A DNA stretch of 64,000 nt, taken from contig NZ_MCWZ01000299.1 in the NCBI RefSeq assembly GCF_002877365.1, positions 1 to 64,000 on the forward strand, read 5' to 3'. This DNA comes from Vibrio sp. 10N.261.55.A7. Its GTDB lineage: Bacteria > Pseudomonadota > Gammaproteobacteria > Enterobacterales > Vibrionaceae. Positions 10,255 through 18,103 of this stretch are shown here, one piece after another. The first letter of the stretch is position 1. Every line of letters begins with the position of its first letter. The translations under genes and the position numbers were made by a program. The notes under the pieces were generated by a model, which was not told the origin of the DNA, searched no databases, and worked only from the letters and a program-made list of their open reading frames with translations.

Positions 10255-10285
10255 AAAGGCGCAGTAATTGACTTACTGCGCCTTT
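10255..10285 (-). terminator. Terminator of the SulP gene
   Basis: A 13-bp perfect stem (10255-10267 with 10273-10285) with a 5-base loop lies just 3' of the leftward SulP gene. The A-rich flank on the plus strand gives a T-rich tail on the transcript. Confidence 0.8.
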
Positions 10286-10332
10286 AATTTCAATACAAAT
10301 GTGATGATCTACTTACATAACTCAACAGGTCA

Positions 10333-12003
10333 TCAAACTGGGTTCTGTTGATGCTCGTCAGAGTCTACAATCTTAAGTGATGCCTTAAGTGCCTCATATC
10401 TAAAGGAGTAAGTGTTATCTTCAGATACAAGCTCTAGGACATGGAATTTTTCCAATTGATTGCGTGTCTTTTCGTTTGGACATAGCAACAACACCTGGCA
10501 CTGAGCATCTTTCGCGTCTTTGATTGCATTCTCTAACGCAAGGCCAACCGTCACATCAATCATCGGCACATCGGTAAGATCCAAGATCATCACTTCATAG
10601 TCAGAAATACTGCTGTGTTGTCGTGAGATTGCCTTTGATACACTAAAGATCATTGGCCCTGACAGGTAGAAAAATAGAACCTTACCATTGGCTCTGTCGA
10701 GCAGGCCTCGTTCACTGTCAGTCAGAGGAACATCGTTTTCATCCGCATCACTGATCGCCTTTACCTGCCTTGCCTGTTCTCGACTTAATCGCTCTATGAT
10801 AATGATATTCGAGATGAAAACGCCTAAACCCACAGCGACAATCAGATCGACAAACACCGTCAAAAGCATCACACCATACATGACGCTCATGCCAGCAAAA
10901 CTGACTTTGTGTGCGCGCTGAATGAAACTCCAATCAAGAATATTGAAACCTACATAAACAGCGATACCCGCCAATACAGCCATAGGTATCGGTTCGGTTA
11001 ATCCACCAGCGACCAATACAACAAGCATCAGGACCACTGCGCGAATCATGCCTGAAACCGGTGAGCGAGCCCCCACTTGAATGTTCGTCACTGTTCCCAT
11101 GGTTGCACCAGCACCAGGTAGCGCACCAAATAGACCAGAGATCATATTGGCTAGCCCTTGCCCTCTTAACTCTTTATCGGAGTCGTGCTCTTTTCGCGTC
11201 AAAGAGTCGCCAATGACAGCGGTCAACAAAGTATCGATACAACCTAATGTGCCAAGCACTAATGCATCAATCACCATCTCAACAAACATCTCAGCATTAA
11301 TGTGAGGAATCACAAAGGATGGTAATCCTGCTGGAATGACGCCGATTCGACGTATATCTTCCATACTAAATAGAATGACAGAGATGAGAGTAACCGCGAC
11401 AAGCGCAACGAGCTGAGCCGGTACATACTTACGATATCGCTTCGGGAAAAAGAAGAGAATCGCCAGTGTTAGCAAACCGAGGAAGAGTTCACTGAACTTT
11501 AGGTTTTCAACCAATTCTGGCAGTGCGTTTAAGGTGCCAATCACCCCACCAGATGGCGCTGCATGCCCCAACAAGGGGGATAACTGCAAGATAATAAGTA
11601 TGACACCAATCCCAGACATAAAGCCTGAAATAACGCTATAGGGCATCAATGTAATGTACTTACCCAGCTTTAATGTACCGAGTAGGATCTGAAAGGCGCC
11701 CGCCATCATGACAACGGTAAATGTCATCGCCATCCCGGTTTCTGGGTATTTCGCCATCATGCTGGTTAACACAGCGGTCATGATCACGGTCATAGGACCA
11801 GTCGGCTCAGAAATCAGGCTGGTTGAACCGCCAAATAAGGCAGCGAAGAACCCGACAAAGATGGCGCCCCATAATCCAGCTTCAGCCCCAGCTCCAGAAG
11901 CCACACCAAAAGCGAGCGCTAGCGGTAAAGAAATAATCGCAGTAGTAACACCGCCAAATATGTCGCCTTTCAAACGGACATCTTCAAAACGTTGACCAAA
12001 CAA
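10333..12003 (-). CDS. SulP family anion transporter with STAS domain
   Basis: Inner-membrane SulP (SLC26) carrier of 556 residues. The N-terminal two-thirds is a multi-spanning hydrophobic core that includes the family stretch ISLPLALAFGVASG near residue 25. The C-terminal STAS domain covers roughly residues 440-545 and includes VMILDLTDVPMIDVT. SulP proteins carry sulfate, bicarbonate or other anions. The substrate is not fixed by sequence, but the divergent neighbour is a beta-carbonic anhydrase, which favours bicarbonate (inference). The two starts are 229 bp apart and may share regulation. Confidence 0.9.
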   Translation of the reverse strand: MFGQRFEDVRLKGDIFGGVTTAIISLPLALAFGVASGAGAEAGLWGAIFVGFFAALFGGSTSLISEPTGPMTVIMTAVLTSMMAKYPETGMAMTFTVVMMAGAFQILLGTLKLGKYITLMPYSVISGFMSGIGVILIILQLSPLLGHAAPSGGVIGTLNALPELVENLKFSELFLGLLTLAILFFFPKRYRKYVPAQLVALVAVTLISVILFSMEDIRRIGVIPAGLPSFVIPHINAEMFVEMVIDALVLGTLGCIDTLLTAVIGDSLTRKEHDSDKELRGQGLANMISGLFGALPGAGATMGTVTNIQVGARSPVSGMIRAVVLMLVVLVAGGLTEPIPMAVLAGIAVYVGFNILDWSFIQRAHKVSFAGMSVMYGVMLLTVFVDLIVAVGLGVFISNIIIIERLSREQARQVKAISDADENDVPLTDSERGLLDRANGKVLFFYLSGPMIFSVSKAISRQHSSISDYEVMILDLTDVPMIDVTVGLALENAIKDAKDAQCQVLLLCPNEKTRNQLEKFHVLELVSEDNTYSFRYEALKASLKIVDSDEHQQNPV

Positions 12004-12232
12004 ACTTCAGCTCCCTGCTGATAAAAAAACAAATCACATCACTGTAGCAAATGTGAATGTTATTTTTCACCTTTAATTACGTTAATTTTAGTTAACAAGT
12101 TTCAAAATAATTTTCTAAGCCCGTGATTCTCTGCATAAAGCTCGTCAGATGAGTACTCGCTAAGGCACTTTTAACAAGATCGCGTTTATGACTTTGTGTA
12201 TAGTGTGACGAGTTAGATTGAGGGACAAAACG

Positions 12233-12898
12233 ATGCCAGAGATTAAGCAGCTATTTGAGAATAACTCAAAATGGTCTGATTCCATCACTTCAGATAGGCC
12301 TGAGTATTTCACTAAACTGGAAGAAGGGCAAAACCCCGGTTTTCTTTGGATAGGGTGCTCAGATAGCCGCGTGCCAGCAGAGCGTTTAACAGGCTTATAT
12401 TCCGGCGAACTGTTCGTGCATCGCAATGTTGCAAACCAAGTCATACACACGGACTTAAACTGTTTATCAGTTGTTCAGTATGCTGTAGACGTCCTAAAAG
12501 TAAACCACATCATCGTCTGTGGTCACTATGGCTGTGGTGGCGTTAACGCGGCCATTGATAATACTCAGCTAGGGCTGATCAATAACTGGTTACTTCATAT
12601 TCGCGATCTCTACCTTAAGCACCGCAACTGGCTTGGAGAGATGCCTCGTGAGCTATGGGCAGACAAACTCTGCGAAATTAACGTAGCAGAACAGGTTTAC
12701 AACCTAGGTAATTCAACCGTTCTTCAAGGCGCGTGGGAACGAGGACAACACGTTGAAATCCATGGTGTCGTGTATGGCATTGGGGATGGTAAACTTCTGG
12801 ACCTAGGTGTTAGATGCTCTAGTAGGGAGACACTCGAAGTTTCGTACCAAGCCGCAATGGCTAAGATCCTGAATAACGAGAATAAAACCACTTGCTAA
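12233..12898 (+). CDS. can: Beta-class carbonic anhydrase
   Basis: Interconverts CO2 and bicarbonate. The 221 residues align with E. coli Can at the same numbering: zinc ligands C42, H98 and C101, with the D44-R46 dyad ([10 protein letters not shown]). The conserved stretches LFVHRNVAN and [10 protein letters not shown] are present. I chose the ATG at 12233 because AGGGAC sits 6 bases before it and it matches the family N-terminus; an upstream in-frame TTG at 12218 would add five residues. It diverges from the SulP gene. Confidence 0.95.
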   Translation: MPEIKQLFENNSKWSDSITSDRPEYFTKLEEGQNPGFLWIGCSDSRVPAERLTGLYSGELFVHRNVANQVIHTDLNCLSVVQYAVDVLKVNHIIVCGHYGCGGVNAAIDNTQLGLINNWLLHIRDLYLKHRNWLGEMPRELWADKLCEINVAEQVYNLGNSTVLQGAWERGQHVEIHGVVYGIGDGKLLDLGVRCSSRETLEVSYQAAMAKILNNENKTTC

Positions 12899-12900
12899 AA

Positions 12901-12928
12901 AAACGCTCACTAATTAGTGAGCGTTTTT
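12901..12928. terminator. Bidirectional terminator between can and hpt
   Basis: A 12-bp stem (AAACGCTCACTA / TAGTGAGCGTTT) with a 2-base centre and flanking A and T runs lies between the convergent genes. Confidence 0.85.
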
Positions 12929-12944
12929 TCTATCTATTCGCACG

Positions 12945-13475
12945 TTATTCCTGAGGAACTACCTTACCGATGAATGGTAAGTGGCGATATTTTTGCGCGT
13001 AATCGATACCAACACCCACCACGAACTCATCAGGGATAGCAAAACCAATCCACTTTGCATCAACTTCTATCTCGCGACGAGATGGTTTATCTAGCAGTGT
13101 ACAAACCTCAATCGACTTCGGCTCGCGCAGTGACAGAATCTCGATAACTTTATTTAACGTATTGCCCGTATCGATAATGTCTTCAACCAAAAGAACATCC
13201 TTGCCTTTAATATCATCATCAAGATCTTTAAGGATACGAACATCGCGGTTACTTTCCATTGTGTTGCCATAGCTAGACGCCGTCATGAAATCAACTTGGT
13301 GCGTGATATCGATTGCACGAGCCAAATCCGCCATAAACACAAATGATCCACGCAGTAGACCCACCATGACCAGATCTTCACTGCCTTGGTAATGCTGTGT
13401 AATTTGCTTGCCTAGCTCTGTTACTCGCTCCTGAACTTCCTGCTCAGAAATCATTGGTTCTACTGTATGTTTCAT
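12945..13475 (-). CDS. hpt: Hypoxanthine phosphoribosyltransferase
   Basis: Purine salvage enzyme converting hypoxanthine (and guanine) plus PRPP to the nucleotide. The 176 residues carry the PRPP-binding loop [13 protein letters not shown], with acidic pair E98/D99, and the conserved [12 protein letters not shown] near residue 40. It diverges from luxR, which is the known Vibrio neighbourhood of hapR/opaR/smcR. Confidence 0.96.
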   Translation of the reverse strand: MKHTVEPMISEQEVQERVTELGKQITQHYQGSEDLVMVGLLRGSFVFMADLARAIDITHQVDFMTASSYGNTMESNRDVRILKDLDDDIKGKDVLLVEDIIDTGNTLNKVIEILSLREPKSIEVCTLLDKPSRREIEVDAKWIGFAIPDEFVVGVGIDYAQKYRHLPFIGKVVPQE

Positions 13476-13647
13476 ACCATTCTCAATTTATCAGTGTTCA
13501 TCGCATCTCACGCCGATTAAGTGACGTTGAGCGCCTAAATTTGCCGCTATAGTACCACTCCTCAGTTCATGAGTTAAATGTTTCACGGTTTCTCATTTAT
13601 TAGAGTTGCTATTAACTTTAGCACATTGAATCTAATCACTATTCGCA

Positions 13648-13669
13648 TTATTGACTATTATGTAAGCAT
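13648..13669. promoter_or_regulatory. Weak candidate LuxR-type half-site in the hpt/luxR spacer
   Basis: The 324-bp spacer between hpt and luxR is AT-rich. TTATTGA at 13648-13654 equals one arm of the LuxR/HapR/SmcR consensus; the opposite arm matches poorly. LuxR-type regulators bind their own promoters, so this is a plausible but weak autoregulatory site. I see no terminator or small gene in the spacer. Confidence 0.25.
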
Positions 13670-13773
13670 AAATCATTGACCAACCTCATATGCACCATTA
13701 CACTCATTATGCTACACAAAATAACAATAAACTCATTAGAGCAAAGACTCTAAGACTTAAAAGCATAAAATAA

Positions 13774-13790
13774 ACGTCAATAGGCAAGGA
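13774..13790 (+). promoter_or_regulatory. Candidate Qrr sRNA pairing site overlapping the luxR ribosome binding site
   Basis: The leader reads ACGTCAATAGGCAAG at 13774-13788 and runs into the AAGGA ribosome binding site at 13786-13790. It matches 12 of 15 bases of the reverse complement of the conserved Qrr core that pairs with luxR/hapR mRNA, as I recall that core. Pairing here would block translation at low cell density. Confidence 0.7.
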
Positions 13791-13799
13791 AAAAATCAT

Positions 13800-14414
13800 A
13801 TGGACTCGATAGCAAAAAGACCACGCACGCGCCTTTCTCCTCAGAAACGTAAATTGCAACTAATGGAAATTGCATTAGAAGTGTTTGCAAAGAGAGGAAT
13901 AGGACGAGGTGGGCACGCCGATATAGCAGAAATTGCACAAGTTTCTGTTGCCACCGTATTCAATTACTTCCCAACGAGAGAAGATTTAGTAGACGATGTT
14001 CTAAATTATGTCGTCCGTCAGTTCTCCAACTTCTTAACCGACAACATTGATCTGGACATTCACGCCAAGCAGAACCTAAGAAACGTGACTAATGGCATGG
14101 TCAACCTAGTGATACAAGACTGTCACTGGCTTAAGGTTTGGTTTGAATGGAGTGCCTCTACTCGCGATGAAGTTTGGCCACTATTTGTTTCATCTAACCG
14201 AACGAATCAACTCTTGGTTAAGAACATGTTCATCAATGCGATCAATCGCGGTGAAGTATGCAGCGATCATGAACCAGACCACCTAGCAAACCTGTTCCAC
14301 GGTATTTGCTACTCGCTGTTCATTCAGTCTAACCGTCTGCAAAGTGAAATTGCACTAGAACAGCTAACAAGCAGCTATTTGGATATGCTTTGTATCTACA
14401 ATGAAGACAAGTAA
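13800..14414 (+). CDS. luxR: Quorum-sensing master regulator LuxR (HapR/OpaR/SmcR family)
   Basis: TetR-family DNA-binding protein that sits at the end of the Vibrio LuxO-Qrr phosphorelay and controls hundreds of high-density genes. The 204 residues start MDSIAKRPRTRLSP, nearly the V. harveyi LuxR N-terminus. The helix-turn-helix is IAEIAQVSVATVFNYFPTRE (about residues 42-61). The ligand/dimer domain keeps DCHWLKVWFEWSASTRDEVW. It is flanked by hpt and the lpdA end, as in other vibrios. It is unrelated to LuxR/LuxI-type AHL receptors. The species-specific gene name is uncertain. Confidence 0.96.
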   Translation: MDSIAKRPRTRLSPQKRKLQLMEIALEVFAKRGIGRGGHADIAEIAQVSVATVFNYFPTREDLVDDVLNYVVRQFSNFLTDNIDLDIHAKQNLRNVTNGMVNLVIQDCHWLKVWFEWSASTRDEVWPLFVSSNRTNQLLVKNMFINAINRGEVCSDHEPDHLANLFHGICYSLFIQSNRLQSEIALEQLTSSYLDMLCIYNEDK

Positions 14415-14436
14415 TAAACTTTAGTGCACTCAATAC

Positions 14437-14468
14437 AAAAAAAACCGCTGAATCATCAGCGGTTTTTT
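14437..14468. terminator. Bidirectional terminator between luxR and lpdA
   Basis: A CCGCTGA/TCAGCGG stem with a 4-base loop, extended by A8 on one side and T6 on the other, separates the convergent genes. Confidence 0.85.
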
Positions 14469-14496
14469 ATTAACTTCTAAAAGCCTTCAAAGAGAA

Positions 14497-15927
14497 TTAC
14501 TTCTTCTTTTTCACTGCTTTTTTGTTTGGAAGGTCAGTGATTGAACCTTCGAAGACTTCCGCTGCTAGACCAACAGACTCATGCAGAGTTGGGTGAGCGT
14601 GGATAGTCAGTGCTATATCTTCTGCATCACAACCCATTTCGATTGCTAGGCCGATTTCGCCAAGAAGCTCACCACCGTTAGTACCCACAACAGCGCCACC
14701 GATTACGCGATGAGTATCTTTATCGAAGATCATCTTCGTCATACCGTCTGCACAGTCAGAAGCGATTGCACGACCAGAAGCAGCCCAAGGGAAAGTCGAC
14801 ACTTCGTAGTTAATGCCTTCCGCTTTCGCTTCTTTCTCAGTCTTACCAACCCACGCAACTTCAGGTTCCGTGTACGCGATTGAAGGAATCACTTTAGGGT
14901 CGAAGTAGTGCTTCTTACCAGAAATAACTTCAGCCGCTACGTGACCTTCATGCACACCTTTGTGAGCAAGCATTGGTTGACCAACAACATCACCGATTGC
15001 ATGAATGTGAGAAACGTTCGTCCGCATTTGCTTATCAACATTGATGAAACCGCGCTCATCAACCTCGATACCCGCTTTTTCAGCGTCGATAAGTGCACCG
15101 TTTGGAACACGACCGATAGCAACAAGAACAGCATCGTAACGCTCAGCTTCAGCTGGTGCTTTTTTGCCTTCCATTGAAACGTAGATACCGTCTTCTTTCG
15201 CTTCAACCGCAGTCACTTTAGTTTCAAGCATTAGCTTGAACTTGTCTTTGATGCGCTTTGTGAAGACTTTTACGATGTCTTTATCCGCCGCCGGGATAAC
15301 TTGATCGAACATCTCAACCACTTCAACTTTAGAACCTAAAGAGTGGTAAACCGTACCCATCTCTAGACCGATGATACCGCCGCCCATGATAAGCAGCTTT
15401 TCAGGTACTTCGTTCAGTTCTAGTGCATCCGTAGAATCCCAAATACGTGGGTCTTCATGTGGGATGAAAGGCAGTTTGATTGGACGAGAGCCCGCTGCAA
15501 TGATTGCGTTGTCGAAGTTAACCGTCGTTGCTTCGCCTTCACCTTCAACAAGGATGCTGTTAGGGCCAGTAAACTTACCGAAACCGTTAACAACCGTCAC
15601 GTTACGCATCTTAGCCATTCCGCCAAGACCGCCAGTCAGTTGATCAACAACTTTCTCTTTCCAGATACGGATCTTGCTGATGTCAGTTTGTGGCTCGCCG
15701 AATACGACACCGTGATCAGCCATCGCTTTAGCTTCTTCAATCACTTTTGATACGTGAAGAAGTGCTTTTGATGGGATACAACCAACGTTCAAACATACAC
15801 CACCAAGCGTGCTGTAACGTTCAACGAGTACTGTCTCTAGACCTAAGTCTGCACAGCGGAATGCAGCTGAGTAACCAGCAGGACCTGAACCAAGTACAAC
15901 AACTTGGGCTTTGATTTCTTTGCTCAT
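14497..15927 (-). CDS. lpdA: Dihydrolipoyl dehydrogenase (E3)
   Basis: Flavoprotein E3 subunit shared by the pyruvate and 2-oxoglutarate dehydrogenase complexes; it reoxidises dihydrolipoamide with NAD+. The 476 residues show FAD-binding GSGPAGYSAAFR, redox disulfide C45/C50 (GGVCLNVGCIPSK), NAD-binding GGGIIGLEMG and the catalytic HxxxxxHE as HAHPTLHES. The tail is lysine-rich (KKAVKKKK). It lies 238 bp downstream of aceF, separated by a hairpin, so it can be expressed with or apart from aceEF. Confidence 0.97.
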   Translation of the reverse strand: MSKEIKAQVVVLGSGPAGYSAAFRCADLGLETVLVERYSTLGGVCLNVGCIPSKALLHVSKVIEEAKAMADHGVVFGEPQTDISKIRIWKEKVVDQLTGGLGGMAKMRNVTVVNGFGKFTGPNSILVEGEGEATTVNFDNAIIAAGSRPIKLPFIPHEDPRIWDSTDALELNEVPEKLLIMGGGIIGLEMGTVYHSLGSKVEVVEMFDQVIPAADKDIVKVFTKRIKDKFKLMLETKVTAVEAKEDGIYVSMEGKKAPAEAERYDAVLVAIGRVPNGALIDAEKAGIEVDERGFINVDKQMRTNVSHIHAIGDVVGQPMLAHKGVHEGHVAAEVISGKKHYFDPKVIPSIAYTEPEVAWVGKTEKEAKAEGINYEVSTFPWAASGRAIASDCADGMTKMIFDKDTHRVIGGAVVGTNGGELLGEIGLAIEMGCDAEDIALTIHAHPTLHESVGLAAEVFEGSITDLPNKKAVKKKK

Positions 15928-16130
15928 TGTGACCTCTTGTAGTCATTATCCCTAACAGGCTAAGTAGGTATTCCTAAATATATGGACTTTCAAACGTGAA
16001 ACATTTTACAGAGATGTTAACAGTGTGAAAGAAGCATTCAGTTAGCCTGTGAGCTAGACAACAATTCACTCTCAGTTTATTAAGATTGATTGAAACTGTT
16101 ATCTAATAACATGCGTTATATAAAACAATT

Positions 16131-16152
16131 AAGGTGGCCCGAAAGCCACCTT
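16131..16152 (-). terminator. Hairpin after aceF (partial terminator)
   Basis: An 8-bp stem (AAGGTGGC / GCCACCTT) with a 6-base loop follows the aceF stop by 14 bp. Downstream bases on the transcript are only moderately T-rich, so some read-through into lpdA is likely. Confidence 0.6.
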
Positions 16153-16165
16153 ATATCTTCGAACC

Positions 16166-18073
16166 TTACAGAACTAAACGGCGAATGTCAGACAGTGCGC
16201 TGTTTAGGAAAGTAATGAAGCGTGCACCTTCAGCACCATCGATCACACGGTGATCGTATGATAGAGACAGTGGTAATTGTAGGCGCGGTTCGAACTCTTT
16301 ACCGTTCCATACTGGCTTCATTTCAGACTTAGATACACCTAAGATACCCACTTCTGGTGCATTAACGATAGGCGTAAATGCAGTACCGCCGATACCACCA
16401 AGGCTAGAGATTGTGAAACAACCGCCTTGCATGTCTGCCGCTGTTAGCTTACCAGAACGTGCTTTCTTAGAAACAACCATTAGCTCTTCAGATAGCTCGT
16501 AAATGCCTTTCTTGTTCACATCTTTGAAGACAGGAACAACCAGACCGTTTGGTGTATCAACAGCGATACCCACGTTTACGTACTTCTTAAGAATGATGCT
16601 TTCGCCATCGTCAGAAAGAGAAGAGTTAAACGCTGGGAATGCTTCTAGCGCTTTCGCAACAGCTTTCATGATGAACACAAGTGGTGTGATCTTCATGCCT
16701 GTGTCTTTCTTCGCTTCGATTGCGTTCTGTTCTTTACGGAATGCTTCTAGCTCAGTGATGTCTGCATTATCCCACTGCGTAACGTGAGGGATCATTACCC
16801 AGTTACGGTGCAGGTTAGCGCCAGAGATCTTCTTAATCTTAGACAGCTTCTGAACTTCAGTTTCGCCGAACTTTCTGAAATCCACTTTTGGCCATGGTAG
16901 TAGACCAAGAGCGCTGCCGTCGCCGCCTTCGCCAGATGCTGCTGCACCAGACTCTAGACGCTTAAGTGCATCTTTAACGTAAGACTGAACGTCTTCTTTA
17001 AGTACACGGCTCTTACGACCAGTACCTTTAACTTTCGCTAGGTTTACACCGAACTCACGAGCTAGACGACGAACCACTGGAGACGCGTGCGCGTACTCAC
17101 CGTTTTCTTGGAAGTCGTTCGCAGCTGGCGCTTCAGCTTTTGCCGCAGGAGCAGGTGCTGCTGCCGGAGCCGCCACAGGAGCTGCTGCTTGTGCTGGAGC
17201 CGCTACAGGCGCCGCGCCTTCCACCGGAGTGCCGGCCACAACGAAAGTCATGATTAGAGAACCAGTTGACACTGTGTCGCCAGCGGCAATCTTAATCTCT
17301 TTCACTGTACCAGCGAATGGTGCAGGTACTTCCATTGAAGCTTTGTCGCCTTCAACAGTGATGAGAGATTGCTCTTCTTCTACTGTATCGCCAACCGCTA
17401 CCATGATTTCAGTCACTTCTACTTCGTCACCGCCGATGTCAGGAACGTTTACTTCTTTCTCAGCAGATGCTGCTGGAGCCGCCGCAACTGGTGCTGCCGC
17501 CGCAGGAGCCGGAGCTGCTGCAGGTGCTGAACCAGCCACCGGAGTGCCGGCCACTTCAAATACCATGACTAGAGAACCAGTAGAAACTGAATCACCAGAA
17601 GCGATCTTGATTTCTTTAACGATACCAGCGAATGGTGCAGGGACTTCCATTGAAGCCTTGTCGCCTTCAACAGTAAGAAGAGATTGCTCTTCTTCTACTG
17701 CATCGCCGATAGCAACCATGATTTCAGTGACTTCAACTTCGTCGCCACCGATATCAGGTACGTGAACTTCTTTAAGTTCAGATGCCGCCGCTGCAGCAGG
17801 AGCCGCTTCAGCCGGTGCTGCTGCACCTTCCGCAGGGGAGCCTGCCTCTTCAAAGATCATGATAAGAGAGCCAGTAGAGACTGAGTCGCCTTCGGAGATC
17901 TTAATTTCTTTAACCACACCCGCTTGAGACGCTGGTACTTCCATTGAAGCTTTGTCACCTTCAACAGTGATCAGTGACTGCTCTTCTTCAACCTTGTCGC
18001 CAACGCTTACAAGAATCTCAGTAACTTCAACCTCATCCGCACCGATGTCAGGTACATTAATTTCGATTGCCAT
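16166..18073 (-). CDS. aceF: Pyruvate dehydrogenase E2, dihydrolipoyl acetyltransferase
   Basis: Core of the PDH complex; transfers acetyl groups from lipoate to CoA. The 635 residues hold three lipoyl domains with lipoylated lysines K41, K139 and K244 (each in GDKASM). They are joined by Ala/Pro-rich linkers. A peripheral-subunit-binding domain follows near 328-365 ([16 protein letters not shown]) and the catalytic domain runs from about 405 to the end with DHRVIDG (H608). Domains two and three are almost identical. aceE lies 30 bp upstream in the same operon. Confidence 0.97.
   Translation of the reverse strand: MAIEINVPDIGADEVEVTEILVSVGDKVEEEQSLITVEGDKASMEVPASQAGVVKEIKISEGDSVSTGSLIMIFEEAGSPAEGAAAPAEAAPAAAAASELKEVHVPDIGGDEVEVTEIMVAIGDAVEEEQSLLTVEGDKASMEVPAPFAGIVKEIKIASGDSVSTGSLVMVFEVAGTPVAGSAPAAAPAPAAAAPVAAAPAASAEKEVNVPDIGGDEVEVTEIMVAVGDTVEEEQSLITVEGDKASMEVPAPFAGTVKEIKIAAGDTVSTGSLIMTFVVAGTPVEGAAPVAAPAQAAAPVAAPAAAPAPAAKAEAPAANDFQENGEYAHASPVVRRLAREFGVNLAKVKGTGRKSRVLKEDVQSYVKDALKRLESGAAASGEGGDGSALGLLPWPKVDFRKFGETEVQKLSKIKKISGANLHRNWVMIPHVTQWDNADITELEAFRKEQNAIEAKKDTGMKITPLVFIMKAVAKALEAFPAFNSSLSDDGESIILKKYVNVGIAVDTPNGLVVPVFKDVNKKGIYELSEELMVVSKKARSGKLTAADMQGGCFTISSLGGIGGTAFTPIVNAPEVGILGVSKSEMKPVWNGKEFEPRLQLPLSLSYDHRVIDGAEGARFITFLNSALSDIRRLVL
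17231..18073 (-). repeat. Three tandem lipoyl-domain coding repeats in aceF
   Basis: Three copies of about 228 bp at 17846-18073, 17546-17773 and 17231-17458 encode the lipoyl domains. The second and third encode nearly identical proteins (including [10 protein letters not shown] and [12 protein letters not shown]). Such repeats can expand or contract by recombination. Confidence 0.9.
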
Positions 18074-18103
18074 TGCTTATTTACCTTCTATTAAAGCGCT
18101 GTA

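Noticed and set aside
12048-12071. CRP site in the SulP/can spacer (TGTGA...TTCAC)
   Set aside because: The half-sites are 9 bp apart rather than 6, so it does not fit CRP.
17229-17765. Long Ala/Thr/Ser-rich open frame on the plus strand opposite aceF
   Set aside because: It is the antisense shadow of the repeated lipoyl domains and their Ala/Pro linkers; its repeats mirror those of aceF.
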